A stretch of 64,000 nt of DNA from Lunularia cruciata (GCA_948567375.1 OX419760.1:56606001-56670000), one strand, 5' to 3'; counted from the first letter of the stretch, positions 11,601 through 20,815 are shown. Notes: generated by a model not told the origin, from the sequence alone. Program-made: numbers and translations.

Positions 11601-14600
11601 CACCCGTTCTAGGAACGGCTTCTGCTCTCATCTACCTATATCCAGTCCTCTAACGCCTCGCTCTACAACCCCCGTTCGTTGCTTCTGCAACCCCCTTCGT
11701 TGGACGGCTTCTACTCTCATTTCCTCGTACCCTGTCCTCTTGTAGGTGGTCGATTACCTGATGTATAATATTTCTTGCCATAGCTGTTATCGTTTACACG
11801 TTGCTTACTAGTTCTATACATGTGTTGCTCTCGATATGTTGCTATTATGCCTTTACTTAAGTTTACTTTCGATTTGTTATATTCACTTAATCTCCTTTAC
11901 GGATTTAATACTCATTTCGATTTGTACATATCATGTTTAAGGACTTACATATCATGTTTATGCACTTATTGAGTTCTGGATCCCCCGTCTGAAGACCGGG
12001 TTCTGCTCTCATGTCCTAAATATCATGTTTACATGATATGGCACTGCGGGAGGCACTAATGAAGTTGTATGTGCTTCCGTGGAGGTTTACTTTGGCCACC
12101 TCTGCTTCCTTCAGTTGTTTAGCGCTTTAGAACTCAAGCGTCCATCTTGTTTGCTGCGATATACACCATCCAGATATGGCAGGAGTACTGGCATTCGCCC
12201 AGCTACTTCGGCACTACGTTTGGCACTACGTTTGGCACTGATGAAGTTATTTGTGCTTCCGTGGAGGTGTACAATGACCGCCTTTCTGCTTCCCTCTGTG
12301 TTTTTTGTTTTAGGACTCATGTGTTCATAGCACATGCTGTGATATTATCGATATCCAGTCCTATAACGCTTCGCTCTTCTTCCCTCGTTCTCTGAACGAG
12401 CTCATTTATTTTTCCAGTTTTCATACGTTCAGGCAGTCTCACTGATCTTCCTCGATTTTCCTTCCTGCGTCCTCTGTGCGATCTCACATTTTACTTGCTG
12501 CGACATGGCTTTTCTATTTGGGTCTATATTTATCTTTCGCTTCTGGCTCTTCATGTCGATTTCATTTCTCTTCTTGCACTTTGGTTATGTTTCCGCTGTG
12601 TAATTCCAGGTCTGTGGTATATAGGTTTTACTGTCCATTTGTTTCCATGTTAGGGTTTATTTCTGCTATCGGTAGATCAAAGGATTGACATATTGCTTAC
12701 TTTACATAGCGTGCATCTCATTTACATTTAATGAGTTTTGTATCCCCCGTTCGAGGAACGGCTTCTGTCCTCATTTCTCTATATCCAGATCCTCTGGATA
12801 GAGTTTCCGGTGCGCTGACTCATACATCTTCCACGAATTTCGTTTTCTGACTCTCAGATCTTCCTTGACTTGCGATTTCTGGACTTCTACTTGACTCTCG
12901 ACTCCTCTTTATCTCAATCTTTTTAATTTGGCTCGTTAAGTCGCCATTTCTTCCTGTTGATTTTATTTCTCTACTTATGCGGGTGTTCTGTCTCCGCATC
13001 TTCGATGCATGCATCTCAGATGTAGGTGTTGCTATAAGATTGTTTCCAAGTCACATTTACTTAGGTTTTCATTCGATGATGTTTTTTCTCTATATATGCA
13101 GGTGTTCTGTTTCTGTTTATTCGATGCATGCAACTAGGATATAGGTGTTGCTATTGCATTGCTTCCAGGGTACATTTACTTATGCTTTAATTCGTTATCT
13201 TGTTTTCATTACATGTCGTGCATAGCATTCGCATTCAGTGAGTTCTGGATTTCCCGTTTGATGAACGGCTTCTGTCCTCATTTTTCTCTATATCCAGATC
13301 CTCTTGCAGTTTCTGACTCTCAGATCTTCCACGACTTGCAATTTCCAGACTTTTACTTGACTCTCTACTCAAGTTTATCACAATCTTTCTAGTCTGGCTT
13401 GTTAAGTCGCCGTTCTTCCTGTTGATTTTATTTCTTTACTTATATGGGTGTTCTGTTTCCGCTTCTTCAATGCATGCAATTCGGATATAGTGGTTGCTAT
13501 TAGATTTTTTCCAAGTTACATTTACTTAGGCTTTTATTCGATGATTTGTTTTCTCTATATATGCAGGTGTTCTGTTTTCGTTTCTTCGATGCATGCAACT
13601 CGGATATAGGTGTTGCTATTAGATTGCTTCCAGGTTACATTTACTTATGCTTAAATTGTTCCAAGATTGTTTCCAAGTTACATTTACTTATGCTTTCGTT
13701 CGATGACTTGTTTTCTCTATATATGCGGGTGTTCTTTTTCCGTTTCTTCGATGCATGAACTCGGATAAAGGTGTTGCTATTAGATTGCTTCCAGGTTACA
13801 TTTACTTATACTCTAATTCGATCAGATTTTCGCTATCTTGTATATATTACATATCTTGCATCGCATTTGCATTCAGTGAGTTCTGGATCTCCCGTTCATT
13901 GAACGGTTACTGTCCTCACTTCTCTATATCCAGTCCTCTAACGTTTCGCTCCATCTCAGCCAAGATGCCATCCGTTCTTCTCCTACTTCGCTCCACCCCA
14001 CATTTGTTGATCGGTTTTCATGGTTTCTATACATGATTTCTGCCAGGTCTTCCGTTCAGTTCACTCAATCTTTCAAGTTTTGCTGGTTGGTCGTCAATTA
14101 CAAGTGGTCCTCTATTTTGCTGCATGCTTTGCTTAGCAAGTCGTATCGAGTACATGATGTATGTCAGTTCTCTACTGTTATTGATCAGGATATACTAATA
14201 CTTATATTTCGTTTGTGCTTAGCCTTACACTTGATCTGTTCAATGCACTTCATCTCCTTTACGGCTTTATTACTTATCTCAATTTGCTCAATATCATGTT
14301 TACATTTCATCCGCACTTCATATGCACTTATTGAGTTCTGGACCCCGCGTTCTTCAAATGGCTTCTGCTCTCATGTCCTAAATATCATCTTTACATTCAA
14401 TCATCATGCATTGAATGGGTTCTGGATCCCCCGTTCGATTAACGGCTTCCGCTCTCATCTCCCAATATACAGTCCCTTAACGCCCCGTCTTCCTCCATTT
14501 TCTTGAAATTTGCAATTCGTTCGTGATATCTCTACGAGTCCTCTACTGTTCGTTTTCATGCGGAGTAACGGTTCGTTGCAGGTTTTTATCTTCTGTTCAT

Positions 14601-17327
14601 CTCTCACGTCGTTCTTACCTTTCTTTCGATCTATCGTGTTGCTCTGCATTTCCATTCCCCTCCATGCGTTGATTACCCTTTTTCGTTTACACACTTTGAT
14701 TAACAAGCCTCTCTGGAGGTTTTCTAGCTTCGGATCAATTTTTGATGTCGTTGTTTTGTTTTGATTCCGTTCTACACGTTACATTTCATCTACTTTCCAC
14801 ATGTTCCTTCAGTTATTTTCCGTTAATTTGATCATTTCATTGCAATTATACATACACTTCATATGCACTTGAGTCCTAGATCTCCCGTTCAGCCGTTCAT
14901 CTAACGGCTTCAGGTTTCATCTCTCATATCCAGTCCAGTTCTGCTCTCATGTCCTCATATCCAGTCCTGTCACGCTTCGCTCCTACCCATCTACCACCCA
15001 CTAACACTATGTTTCCCACTTGCTTCATGGTTTGCCTTTGGTTTGAAATACATCCTCTGTTTTCCCGCATCGAGTCGCAGGCAAAGGCACGCTTCCTTCC
15101 ATGGGTGCTACATACAGTTCTCGAAATTGAATGCCATATGATGCTCATGGAATGTATCAATCTTCACTTCTGTTTTGCATCGATTCAGATCGTGTGTTTT
15201 TGTAATTCCTACTTACTTAAACTCGCATGCATTTATTTGCTCAGATCAGAGGTCGGAAATGGCTTTACGATTTCCGCACACGAAGAGCATGCATTCGGTT
15301 TGCATCGTTTCTTGCATGCATTTCCTTGCTTCGATCTGCATGGCTTCGGTTAGCATCTGTTAGGTTGCATCTGTTGCATCTAAGTGGGTGTTGGTCCCCC
15401 GTTCTGCGAAGGGCTTCTACTCCCATTACTCATGTACATAGTAGTCTGCAACAGTTTTCATAATGAGAAACAGAGGTTGTACGTCGTTTCTAAGAATCCC
15501 AGTGCAATCAAGGGAGCACATGCTCATTCAAAGATGTAAGTTTTGAAATAGACGAATTAGTCAAATCCCTCCAACATGAAGTCCATCCTGAGGTTGTTCT
15601 CGGCATTCATGGCACTATGCCGATGAAGGCTCATAATATGTTCTGAAGAACATGAAGCCTAGATGGCATTGCCTTCAGGCTGCAAACTTGCACTGTTCTA
15701 TGAACTGTAGATTTGATAGCAAACCCGCGGACCTGTCCTATTAGATTTTTCGACTTCTTACGGATGATGCTCTTGGCTGATTACAGGAGGCAGCACAAGC
15801 AGTTGTCGGGCAACTGGGTTGGAAGCAGGATGCCGTCAAGGTCTCATCGGTAGACATGAAGGATGCAAAGTTGGGAGAAACGGTTCTCTATGAGTTTGAT
15901 GTACAAATAGGAGATGTGGTATTACCTATCAGGGTTAGAGAAGAAATAACCTCATGGCGCTTTCTAGAGGATGTCATGGCCAGTAGTGAAAAGGACAAGG
16001 TTGGCTCTGGGATGAACTCAGTAGATATATGGCATCCTGAGTTCATGCCAGCAGTTATGAAGCCTTTCCAGCTGGCTGGACCAGTGGACTTATGGATCCA
16101 AGATGCGAAGAATTTGCGCTTGGCAATCCCGGTAAGTGGCAAGAGTGAAAAGTACGCAAGATTCTCCTACTCGAGGTGCAGTATGCTTACAGCTTCTGAG
16201 CGTCATATGCTCTTGATGATCAATAGCAGATTGCTTTGTTCTTTCATATGGAGTGTCTGATTCCGTCCCTGACGTTGCCCTCCTTTCCCATTTATAAGTT
16301 TTCATCACGAAGTTTATAAGAAATGGCCAGCGAGCATCTTGCTGATAAAGCTACACCTAGTGGGTACAGAGGATCTCTATAGTAAGTGGTAGCTACTTGG
16401 CTGCGTATTCGCTCAAAATGCCTGAATTCTCACTGACGAACGTTGTCCCTGTTGTGGCCTTGGCCGGAACAGCATGAAGTGGATGCAGGGCTTGTGAAGA
16501 GGGTGCTGGTTGCTGATGGAGCATTTGTCACCGTCGAAGGAGCTCGAGAGGTGAGCCTTTCCCGGCCCCTGCAGCTGCCTTTGCCGTTGCTTGGAGCGGA
16601 AACAGGTCAGGCTGACGGTATTGCATCAAGCCTGCTACATCTTGCAGCTCGTCTTCGCCTTGCTTCACGAGCTGAGGAGAAGCCTTTGCTTTCACTTCGG
16701 ATAGTTGGGCCAACCACCTTGGTTGCTGGATCAGAAGATTCTGATTTGAATAAGGCAAATGGGTTGAAGGTGAAGAGGATTGCCCCAGGTTCTGTAGAGC
16801 TCGTCTCTCGAAATGAAGGACCAACCAAGCAGTCTACTGACTTGGCACTAGTTCAGGATCAACCTTTAAGCCTTAGTTTGCCGTGGTTGTGGCCTCTGGC
16901 TTCGCTGAACGGATCACACGCAAATCTGGTGGGCTTGGAGAAGGCACTGTTGACATTTCTGGGTCCAAAGGCTTATAAAAAGGGTTCGATCAGTCTCTTG
17001 AGGGCCAAAGCAACAGTAGCCAGCTTCGTCAAACTTCCGTTTGAGCTGGAGTTGCAGTTGAATAACGAAACCTTGGAGGGATACGATTCTATATGGCCGG
17101 AGTACGTCACCAAGCCGAGAGTACAGAGGAAGCCGTTCGAGATCTTGGCAAAGGTTGAAGGTGACCAGCTTCTTGCCATGACCGTGAATCAGCTACAGGA
17201 TGTCTTTCCAATTGACGTTCTCTCTTACCATGATCTAAATCCTACCAATAGGACACAAGCTAAGTTTCCTGCCTATCTTGGGAAAATCAATCCCATGACC
17301 TTGGACGTGGACTGGGATGGTCTTTAA
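5510..17327 (+). CDS. TIN1: TUNICAMYCIN INDUCED 1 (TIN1)-family ER protein, three exons
   Basis: Joining 5510-5641, 15787-16131 and 16473-17327 gives 443 residues; both introns are GT-AG and phase 0. Residues 1-26 look like a signal peptide: a basic start (FRRGGGR), a hydrophobic core (LLCIWVSFILIITG), then GEA. Family landmarks are YEFDVQIGDVVLP, GPVDLWIQDAKNLRLAIP across the exon 2/3 boundary, HEVDAGLVKRVLVADGA, SLRIVGPTTL and WPEYVTKPRVQRKPFEILAKV. Possible N-glycosylation sites are Asn305, Asn357 and Asn418, fitting an ER lumenal or secretory location. TIN1 is a plant-specific protein induced by ER stress and linked to pollen surface formation in Arabidopsis; its biochemical activity is unknown. 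The reading frame is intact. The family call is from remembered sequence features, not a search. The chosen ATG is the one that puts the signal peptide at the N-terminus; upstream codons in the same frame look like leader. Confidence 0.85.
7057..7088 (+). repeat. Module H, copy 1 (diverged)
   Basis: GGGTTCTGGATCCTCCGTTC with loop AGT and right arm GAACTG (one mismatch in the stem). The outer right arm is lost. Confidence 0.5.
7201..7412 (+). repeat. Module P, copy 1, with an 8-bp-stem hairpin
   Basis: It carries the CAGCTACTTC and CACTGATGAAGTTGT landmarks. Its hairpin is CATGCTCT (7340-7347), loop CGC, AGAGCATG (7351-7358), perfectly paired but different in sequence from other copies. The end is fused to the right half of a module H. 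Confidence 0.65.
7597..7655 (+). repeat. Module H, copy 2
   Basis: Outer CTGGAT/ATCCAG is intact. Inner arms are CCGTTC and GAATGG (one G-T pair), loop CTC. Confidence 0.75.
7677..7872 (+). repeat. Module P, copy 2
   Basis: It contains GAGGGGTACTGAC, CAGCTACTTCGGCACTACG, CACTAATGAAG and GCTTACTATGACCGCC. A 36-bp stretch rich in GAGGAGGC is inserted or duplicated relative to other copies. The hairpin arms CATTTG and CACATG have one mismatch. Confidence 0.65.
8062..8120 (+). repeat. Module H, copy 3 (reference copy)
   Basis: Outer arms CTGGAT at 8067-8072 and ATCCAG at 8112-8117; inner arms CCGTTC at 8076-8081 and GAACGG at 8085-8090; loop CTC. It is followed by TCTAACGCTTTG. Confidence 0.8.
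8492..8549 (+). repeat. Module H, copy 4, beside the Penelope-like fragment
   Basis: Inner arms CCGTTC and GAACGG with loop GAG, the reverse complement of the loop in copies 2 and 3. The retroelement-related sequence begins within about 20 bp after its ATCCAGTCC end. Confidence 0.75.
8571..9246 (+). pseudogene. Penelope-like element reverse transcriptase fragment
   Basis: The frame beginning near 8571 reads through a TGA at 8628-8630 and a TAA at 9093-9095 to a final TAG at 9244-9246. Landmarks: FLFDNLYITFG, QDVGIPMGTPCAGFVANLYL (8685-8745, RT motif B region), YELDFI, YADD at 8829-8840 (motif C), CNYLDCRI, and after the second stop GECVRYRRIC in the thumb region. The GIPMGT..A..ANLYL..YE..F pattern with a long gap to the catalytic Asp pair is typical of Penelope-like RTs, not of LINE or LTR RTs. 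The motif A region and N-terminus are missing, and no GIY-YIG endonuclease is visible downstream. The fragment is flanked on both sides by the module array inside the TIN1-family intron. Confidence 0.8.
10758..10816 (+). repeat. Module H, copy 5, paired arm change
   Basis: Inner arms are CTGTTC and GAACAG, loop CCA: both arms changed together relative to CCGTTC/GAACGG, keeping full pairing. Outer CTGGAT/ATCCAG is intact. Confidence 0.75.
10831..10889 (+). repeat. Module H, copy 6 (stem broken)
   Basis: Arms CCGGTC and GAACAG no longer pair fully; loop CTA; outer right arm is ATGCAG. Confidence 0.6.
10909..11745 (+). repeat. Higher-order repeat unit 2 (module P copy 4 to module H copy 7)
   Basis: It parallels unit 1. 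Its module P hairpin is CATGCG (11058-11063), loop TCCATAG, CGCATG (11071-11076). Inside it a 75-bp unit is doubled: 11421-11495 and 11496-11570 share CAGGTTACATTCGATGCATT and TTTATCACTATTCTAGCATT. Confidence 0.7.
11590..11648 (+). repeat. Module H, copy 7
   Basis: Arms CCGTTC and GAACGG, loop TAG (reverse complement of the CTA loop of copy 6). Outer arms are intact. Confidence 0.75.
11971..12020 (+). repeat. Module H, copy 8 (diverged)
   Basis: GAGTTCTGGATC followed by CCCCGTCT, GA, AGACCGGG: the arms are replaced but still mostly complementary. The outer right arm is lost. Confidence 0.5.
12042..12361 (+). repeat. Module P, copies 5 and 6 in tandem
   Basis: Copy 5 (12042-12172) has a decayed hairpin. 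Copy 6 (about 12175-12361) has CATGTG (12318-12323), loop TTCATAG, CACATG (12331-12336), both arms changed together relative to CATGCG/CGCATG. Within copy 6 CACTACGTTTGG is doubled. Confidence 0.65.
12733..12792 (+). repeat. Module H, copy 9
   Basis: Arms CCGTTC and GAACGG, loop GAG. The outer left arm is changed (TTGTATC), the right arm is ATCCAGATCC. Confidence 0.65.
12950..13830 (+). repeat. Linker-module tandem run
   Basis: About five head-to-tail copies of a 100-140 bp unit: TTTTCTCTATATATGC, GGTGTTCTGTTTCCG, TTCGATGCATGCAACTCGG, TATAGGTGTTGCTATTAGAT, GCTTCCAGGTTACATTTACT. The clearest copies begin near 12965, 13081, 13430, 13548 and 13710. Confidence 0.65.
13240..13301 (+). repeat. Module H, copy 10
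   Basis: Arms CCGTTT and GAACGG (one T-G pair), loop GAT. The outer stem extends to seven pairs (TCTGGAT with ATCCAGA). Confidence 0.7.
13878..13936 (+). repeat. Module H, copy 11
   Basis: Arms CCGTTC and GAACGG, loop ATT; outer CTGGAT/ATCCAG is intact; followed by TCTAACGTTTCGCTCC. Confidence 0.75.
14333..14475 (+). repeat. Module H, copies 12 and 13
   Basis: At 14333-14389 the stem is decayed (GCGTTC, TTC, AAATGG). At 14417-14475 arms CCGTT and AACGG enclose CGATT, and the outer right arm is ATACAG. Confidence 0.55.
14871..14936 (+). repeat. Module H, copy 14
   Basis: A local duplication gives CCCGTTCAGCCGTTC; arms CCGTT and AACGG enclose CATCT. It ends CATATCCAGTCC, and a further TCATATCCAGTCC follows at about 14956-14968. 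A fifteenth, poorly kept copy lies near 15385-15430. Confidence 0.5.
15787..16131 (+). CDS. TIN1: TIN1-family exon 2
   Basis: It encodes 115 residues from EAAQAVVGQLGW to NLRLAIP. It is preceded by TTACAG and followed by GTAAGT. It contains the conserved YEFDVQIG and FQLAGPVDLWIQDA blocks. Confidence 0.85.
16473..17327 (+). CDS. TIN1: TIN1-family exon 3
   Basis: It encodes 284 residues from HEVDAG to DWDGL and the TAA stop. The acceptor is AACAG at 16468-16472; reading upstream codons from an alternative start would not match the family. It has a leucine-rich middle (PLSLSLPWLWPLASLNGS) and the conserved LEKALLTFLGPKAYKKGS and FEILAKVEG blocks. Confidence 0.85.
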   Translation, partial: HEVDAGLVKRVLVADGAFVTVEGAREVSLSRPLQLPLPLLGAETGQADGIASSLLHLAARLRLASRAEEKPLLSLRIVGPTTLVAGSEDSDLNKANGLKVKRIAPGSVELVSRNEGPTKQSTDLALVQDQPLSLSLPWLWPLASLNGSHANLVGLEKALLTFLGPKAYKKGSISLLRAKATVASFVKLPFELELQLNNETLEGYDSIWPEYVTKPRVQRKPFEILAKVEGDQLLAMTVNQLQDVFPIDVLSYHDLNPTNRTQAKFPAYLGKINPMTLDVDWDGL

Positions 17328-17775
17328 ATCTCTTTTAGCTTGAACACAATTGGGACGCATTGTCACCTGTAATTATATCAGCACATAGTCTTCTCATCTC
17401 CTATCGTGGACAACTCGTCCGACTTGATTGAGTATGAATGCTTCTCTGACCGCAATGAATGCGTGGGGATTATTTTCTGAAGTCAAGACTTTAAAGGAGT
17501 TGGCATTTATGAACGTGTGATCTGGAGCATGGATTATGTCACCTGTTTGCAATTTGGCCAATGGGCCACACATTCTAAACTACCAAATTCTATTCAGGTG
17601 AGGGATGGACCTCGAAAGCTTATCCTGGGCACTAATCCTGTCCCTTTGTGTCCGCAACAAAGCAATCGCTGCCATTATTACCACCTGTCTCCGTTCACTT
17701 TATAATACATCATGATATAAAAGGTTACTAAATTCTACATAGCTATTCCCGGTACATTGATATTTACTCTTGCAG

Positions 17776-18053
17776 ACAATGGTTCGAAGAAGAGGAAGAA
17801 GTTGCCACGGAGAAATATCACGTTGACAACTTCATCGTAGGTCATGAATCCATCGCCACTACTTGAGGGGATTCTCCAAGTCATGATATGTTGTTAGATA
17901 TGTTAGGCATAATCTGAACGAGGGAGATTCTGGCCCGCGATACTCTTATGGTGGAAATCCAGATTGGAAACAGATAATGGAAGAATCTGAGAGTAAAGAA
18001 GGGTATCGCACGTCATGGATTCACAATGAAACTCGCGATGATATAGCATGAAA
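17776..18053 (+). pseudogene. Possible decayed exon(s), unknown protein
   Basis: After an acceptor-like TTACTCTTGCAG a frame reads WFEEEEEVATEKYHVDNFIV, meets TGA, then continues DSPSHDMLLDML to a second TGA. A shifted frame then gives HNLNEGDSGPRYSYGGNPDW and further polar sequence ending near 18051. The acidic, charged composition looks protein-derived, but two stops and a shift argue against a working gene. I do not recognise it. Confidence 0.25.
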
Positions 18054-19866
18054 ATTTTGAATCAGATTCTTCGGATTCTCGAGTTTATGCTGGATGACAT
18101 AATACATAGTCCCTATTCAAACATGTCATTAGCTAAAAGTGAACCCGCAAGATATCACACAGTACACAGACGGAACTTTGAGATGTGTTTTCCCTCTCAG
18201 CACAACATTGACTGAGCAGCGGAACACGTTGGCTTTCGCAGCTTTATCAAAATAATCTCCTAAATATACCAGAAGTGCATATGAGGTTAGGTGAAAGGTG
18301 ACATGCAGTACTTTGGGAAGAACAATTAAATATCTTGACACCCACTTAAGCCGCGTTCAGCGGCCTGGAGTTATGGTTTGAACTGGTGTCCAATGTTTTA
18401 TGCAAAACAGTACTTCGCTTGTGCAGGCGTATTGAAAGTCTGGCCAATAGATTGGAACCTCTGCAATTCAGTCAAAATGCATGCAGATTCTTCTCCTCAC
18501 TTTGGCGAGCGTCCCATGCTGGTTGAAAGAGAACCAGATACCATCAATTGAATAGAAGTGGATGCCTGCAACAGTGAGACAGGAAGGGGTTGCAACTGTT
18601 CCCACTTCTGATCAGCTCGTACAGGCAGCTATAATATAATCTTGACTGTGACATTTACTACGCGGAAACTTACGGGCGTAGCAAGGAGATTCGTCACTGC
18701 TGAAAGAACAGTATGTCTTCTTTGCAACATCATAATTCCTTCTGATCCTCTCTTGTCCGACGCATTTGAGTACAATAGAGTCAAAATACCACCTCACAGA
18801 TCTACATTTGTTCGAGGAGTACCATCCTTCTAGCTATCTGGCTCCTTGTAGCACAGCCATTAAAAGGAGTTGGACCCTTTACAGAAATACAAAGTCATTA
18901 CAGATCATATTGGAAACTACGTGATAGACAGTACAGAGCGCATGTTCGTCTACATGAAACCTGAACAGATGTGTTAGGTGGCGACAAGTTCGAATGTCAA
19001 TGCTACCGTAGCCAGGTCAGCCATCGTGACACAGTTGAGCTCCCAGCTCCTACTGGAAAGGAAACATCAGAACGTGGCCTAAAATTCAACCTGGTTTGTA
19101 GCGAGTCACTCGCAATTTGTGGCTTTCAAAGAAGGAAGGGGAAGGCAGGTGCAAAGTTAGAAACCGGGATCTTCATTTCAGCCCTGGTGCAATGCATGAA
19201 GTTCCATCCAAATCCTCCGGAGTTCTTCAGTTGCTGAGCGATTCCGTCTCTAGAATCGAGAAGTACAGTACTGTGCTCTTTAGGGCCGTTTGAGCTTTAG
19301 ATGACTTCCGCTTAGATCAGTTCTTAATCTTTCTATTCCGGAAGGTGAAACCATTGAAAACTGAGATTGACAAATGAAAGAGGGTGACCTGACTCATCTG
19401 GGGCTGAAACGAATTCATTGCAAGTCCGTATACATCAACTACACTAGCGTAGGGTTACAAGTGTTCGCACTGTTTCTGAAAGCAGAAATTGTTCAACGGT
19501 AGTAGTGAATGTACTGCAGCTTAGTACTGTGAACAGACATGCATTTTGTATCAGGTACATATTTTGTACAAGATATGAATCTGATCTTGGGAGATCCGTG
19601 GAACAGGAAACATCAGGCAGACAAGCAGAGCTCGAAGAAGGATTTATAAGAGTACTGTACGGGGCAGTGTCCAGACTTACTGACAGATAGGGACTTTCTC
19701 ATGTGCTTGTCATACTTCGCACCTCCTTGGAGCCCATGCTCATACATGGTATGTAACAAAGTACATGAAGAATGGCCCCACGAAGACAGGTGGATGTATC
19801 AGCCACCAACCCTTCCGCTTTCATATCGTCAGAGAAGAGAACGGGCTATGCAACACTTCATAAGAT

Positions 19867-19980
19867 AGAAGGCGACCACCGCGTGTGATAACAAGAAGGG
19901 TGGGAAGACCCACATCAAGCCGTACAAGGAGCAGACAGGGGTAAATTGGGGTAAGAGGAATCTGCCCTACAGCATAACAG
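19867..19980 (-). repeat. LINE 3' tail copy, inverted
   Basis: AAGGCGACCACCGCGTG..AACAAGAAGGGTGGGAAGACC..CATCAAGCCGTACAAGG..GGGGTAA, the LINE tail in reverse, diverged from the parent. Confidence 0.65.
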
Positions 19981-20761
19981 ATAGACGGTTATGAAGAACA
20001 TGGAAGAAAAATTGAAGATGTACCGGTGCTGTTGTTCAATCATTTTCCAGTCACGGTCGTCTTCCTTCTTCAGACTGCAGGTGGACATGGACATGCTTAA
20101 ACTAAGTCGTATTGATGGTTTCTCCCGATGCTCCTTCAAATGATCTTTTCCAGCAGTACTGCAGAATTTATTCGTCCCCTTCTCATTCTGGAGGATCTTC
20201 AGTAAATTGGCCAAAGCTCAGACAGATCTCCGTTTGATTCTTTTCAAGCCAGCATTGATAGGAATCAAATCTCAACTAGTAGAACTGATTTCAGTCAATC
20301 TACAAGATTATATTTTTGATCGCGCGATAAACGGCTGAACATTACCATGCACCGTGAATTAGTCAACATTAATATTCACCTTGAGCGTGGAAGTAATGGA
20401 ACCTCCAGTACTTGTGCGCTCAAGGGTACCTTAGGGTGAACGAAATGTGAAGTGAAAGCTGTAATTGCCAGCCTATACCAGGAAGTGGTTCATCTCTTTC
20501 AAACTTTGTCGAAACTCAAGGCAGAGGGACGGGTGGTCACCAGACCTGTCCAAATTCAACTCAACGGGACTCCTGTTTAAGTTCAAAATAAGAATATCTA
20601 ACGTCGAGTTTACTTTAAGTTCTCATCAGAGTCCGAGTTCACATAGGACGCTGACATACCATCAGTAACATGAGTACATTAAACGGTGTAAGTCGCCTCC
20701 AAAGCTCAGATATTCATTGACTATGGTCCTACCACTGTGCACCTCCCTCTACTGAAGAGAG

Positions 20762-20815
20762 TAAGGCGACCACGTACAACACATGAAGGATGGGAAGACC
20801 CCATCAAGCGAAAAT
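20762..20815 (-). repeat. LINE 3' tail fragment, inverted
   Basis: It contains AAGGCGACCACGTA, ATGAAGGATGGGAAGACCCC and ATCAAGC, then diverges: a severely 5'-truncated copy of about 50 bp. Confidence 0.6.

Larger units (their letters stand above)
7057..15430 (+). repeat. Complex intronic array of hairpin-bearing modules
   Basis: Several module types recur at irregular spacing, all in the same orientation and strongly T/C-rich on the plus strand. Module H (about 55-60 bp): outer CTGGAT and ATCCAG around CCGTTC, a three-base loop and GAACGG. Module P (about 180 bp): GGGGTACTGAC, CAGCTACTTCGGCACT, CACTGATGAAGT, CTTCCGTGGAGGCTTACTATG, then a CATGCG/CGCATG hairpin. Linker module: TTCGATGCATGCAACTCGG, GGTGTTGCTATT, GGTTACATTTACTTATGCTT. 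P and H both end in TATCCAGTCC, often followed by TCTAACGCTTCGCTC. Short open frames cross the copies in more than one frame, which suggests nucleotide rather than protein conservation. Confidence 0.85.
5642..15786 (+). other. Intron 1 of the TIN1-family gene (10,145 bp)
   Basis: It runs from GTGAGT to TTACAG. About 5.64-7.05 kb is single-copy sequence with no recognisable gene; an open minus-strand frame at 6247-6504 matches no family I know. About 7.05-15.43 kb is a pyrimidine-rich array of related modules with a Penelope-like RT fragment inside. 15.43-15.79 kb shows nothing specific. The splice sites keep the frame, so the insertions appear tolerated. Confidence 0.75.

Noticed and set aside
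7260-12250. Hammerhead ribozyme in module P (CACTGATGAAG resembles the CUGAUGA core, and Penelope elements can carry hammerheads)
   Set aside because: No GAAA core segment follows at a suitable distance, and some copies read CTAATGA, which would break the core.
7260-12250. C/D-box snoRNA cluster (TGATGA as box C)
   Set aside because: No CTGA box D at the right distance downstream and no terminal stem around the pair.
7468-14506. Repeated peptide (EFWISRS.NGFCPHFSISSPL) across several open frames as a protein family
   Set aside because: It follows the module H nucleotide repeat; other frames over the same copies are equally open, there is no consistent start, and paired arm changes point to structure rather than codons.
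7057-15430. CRISPR-like array (recurrent palindromic repeats)
   Set aside because: Spacing is irregular (from under 100 bp to over 1 kb), the sequence between is itself repeated, and the host is a plant nuclear genome.
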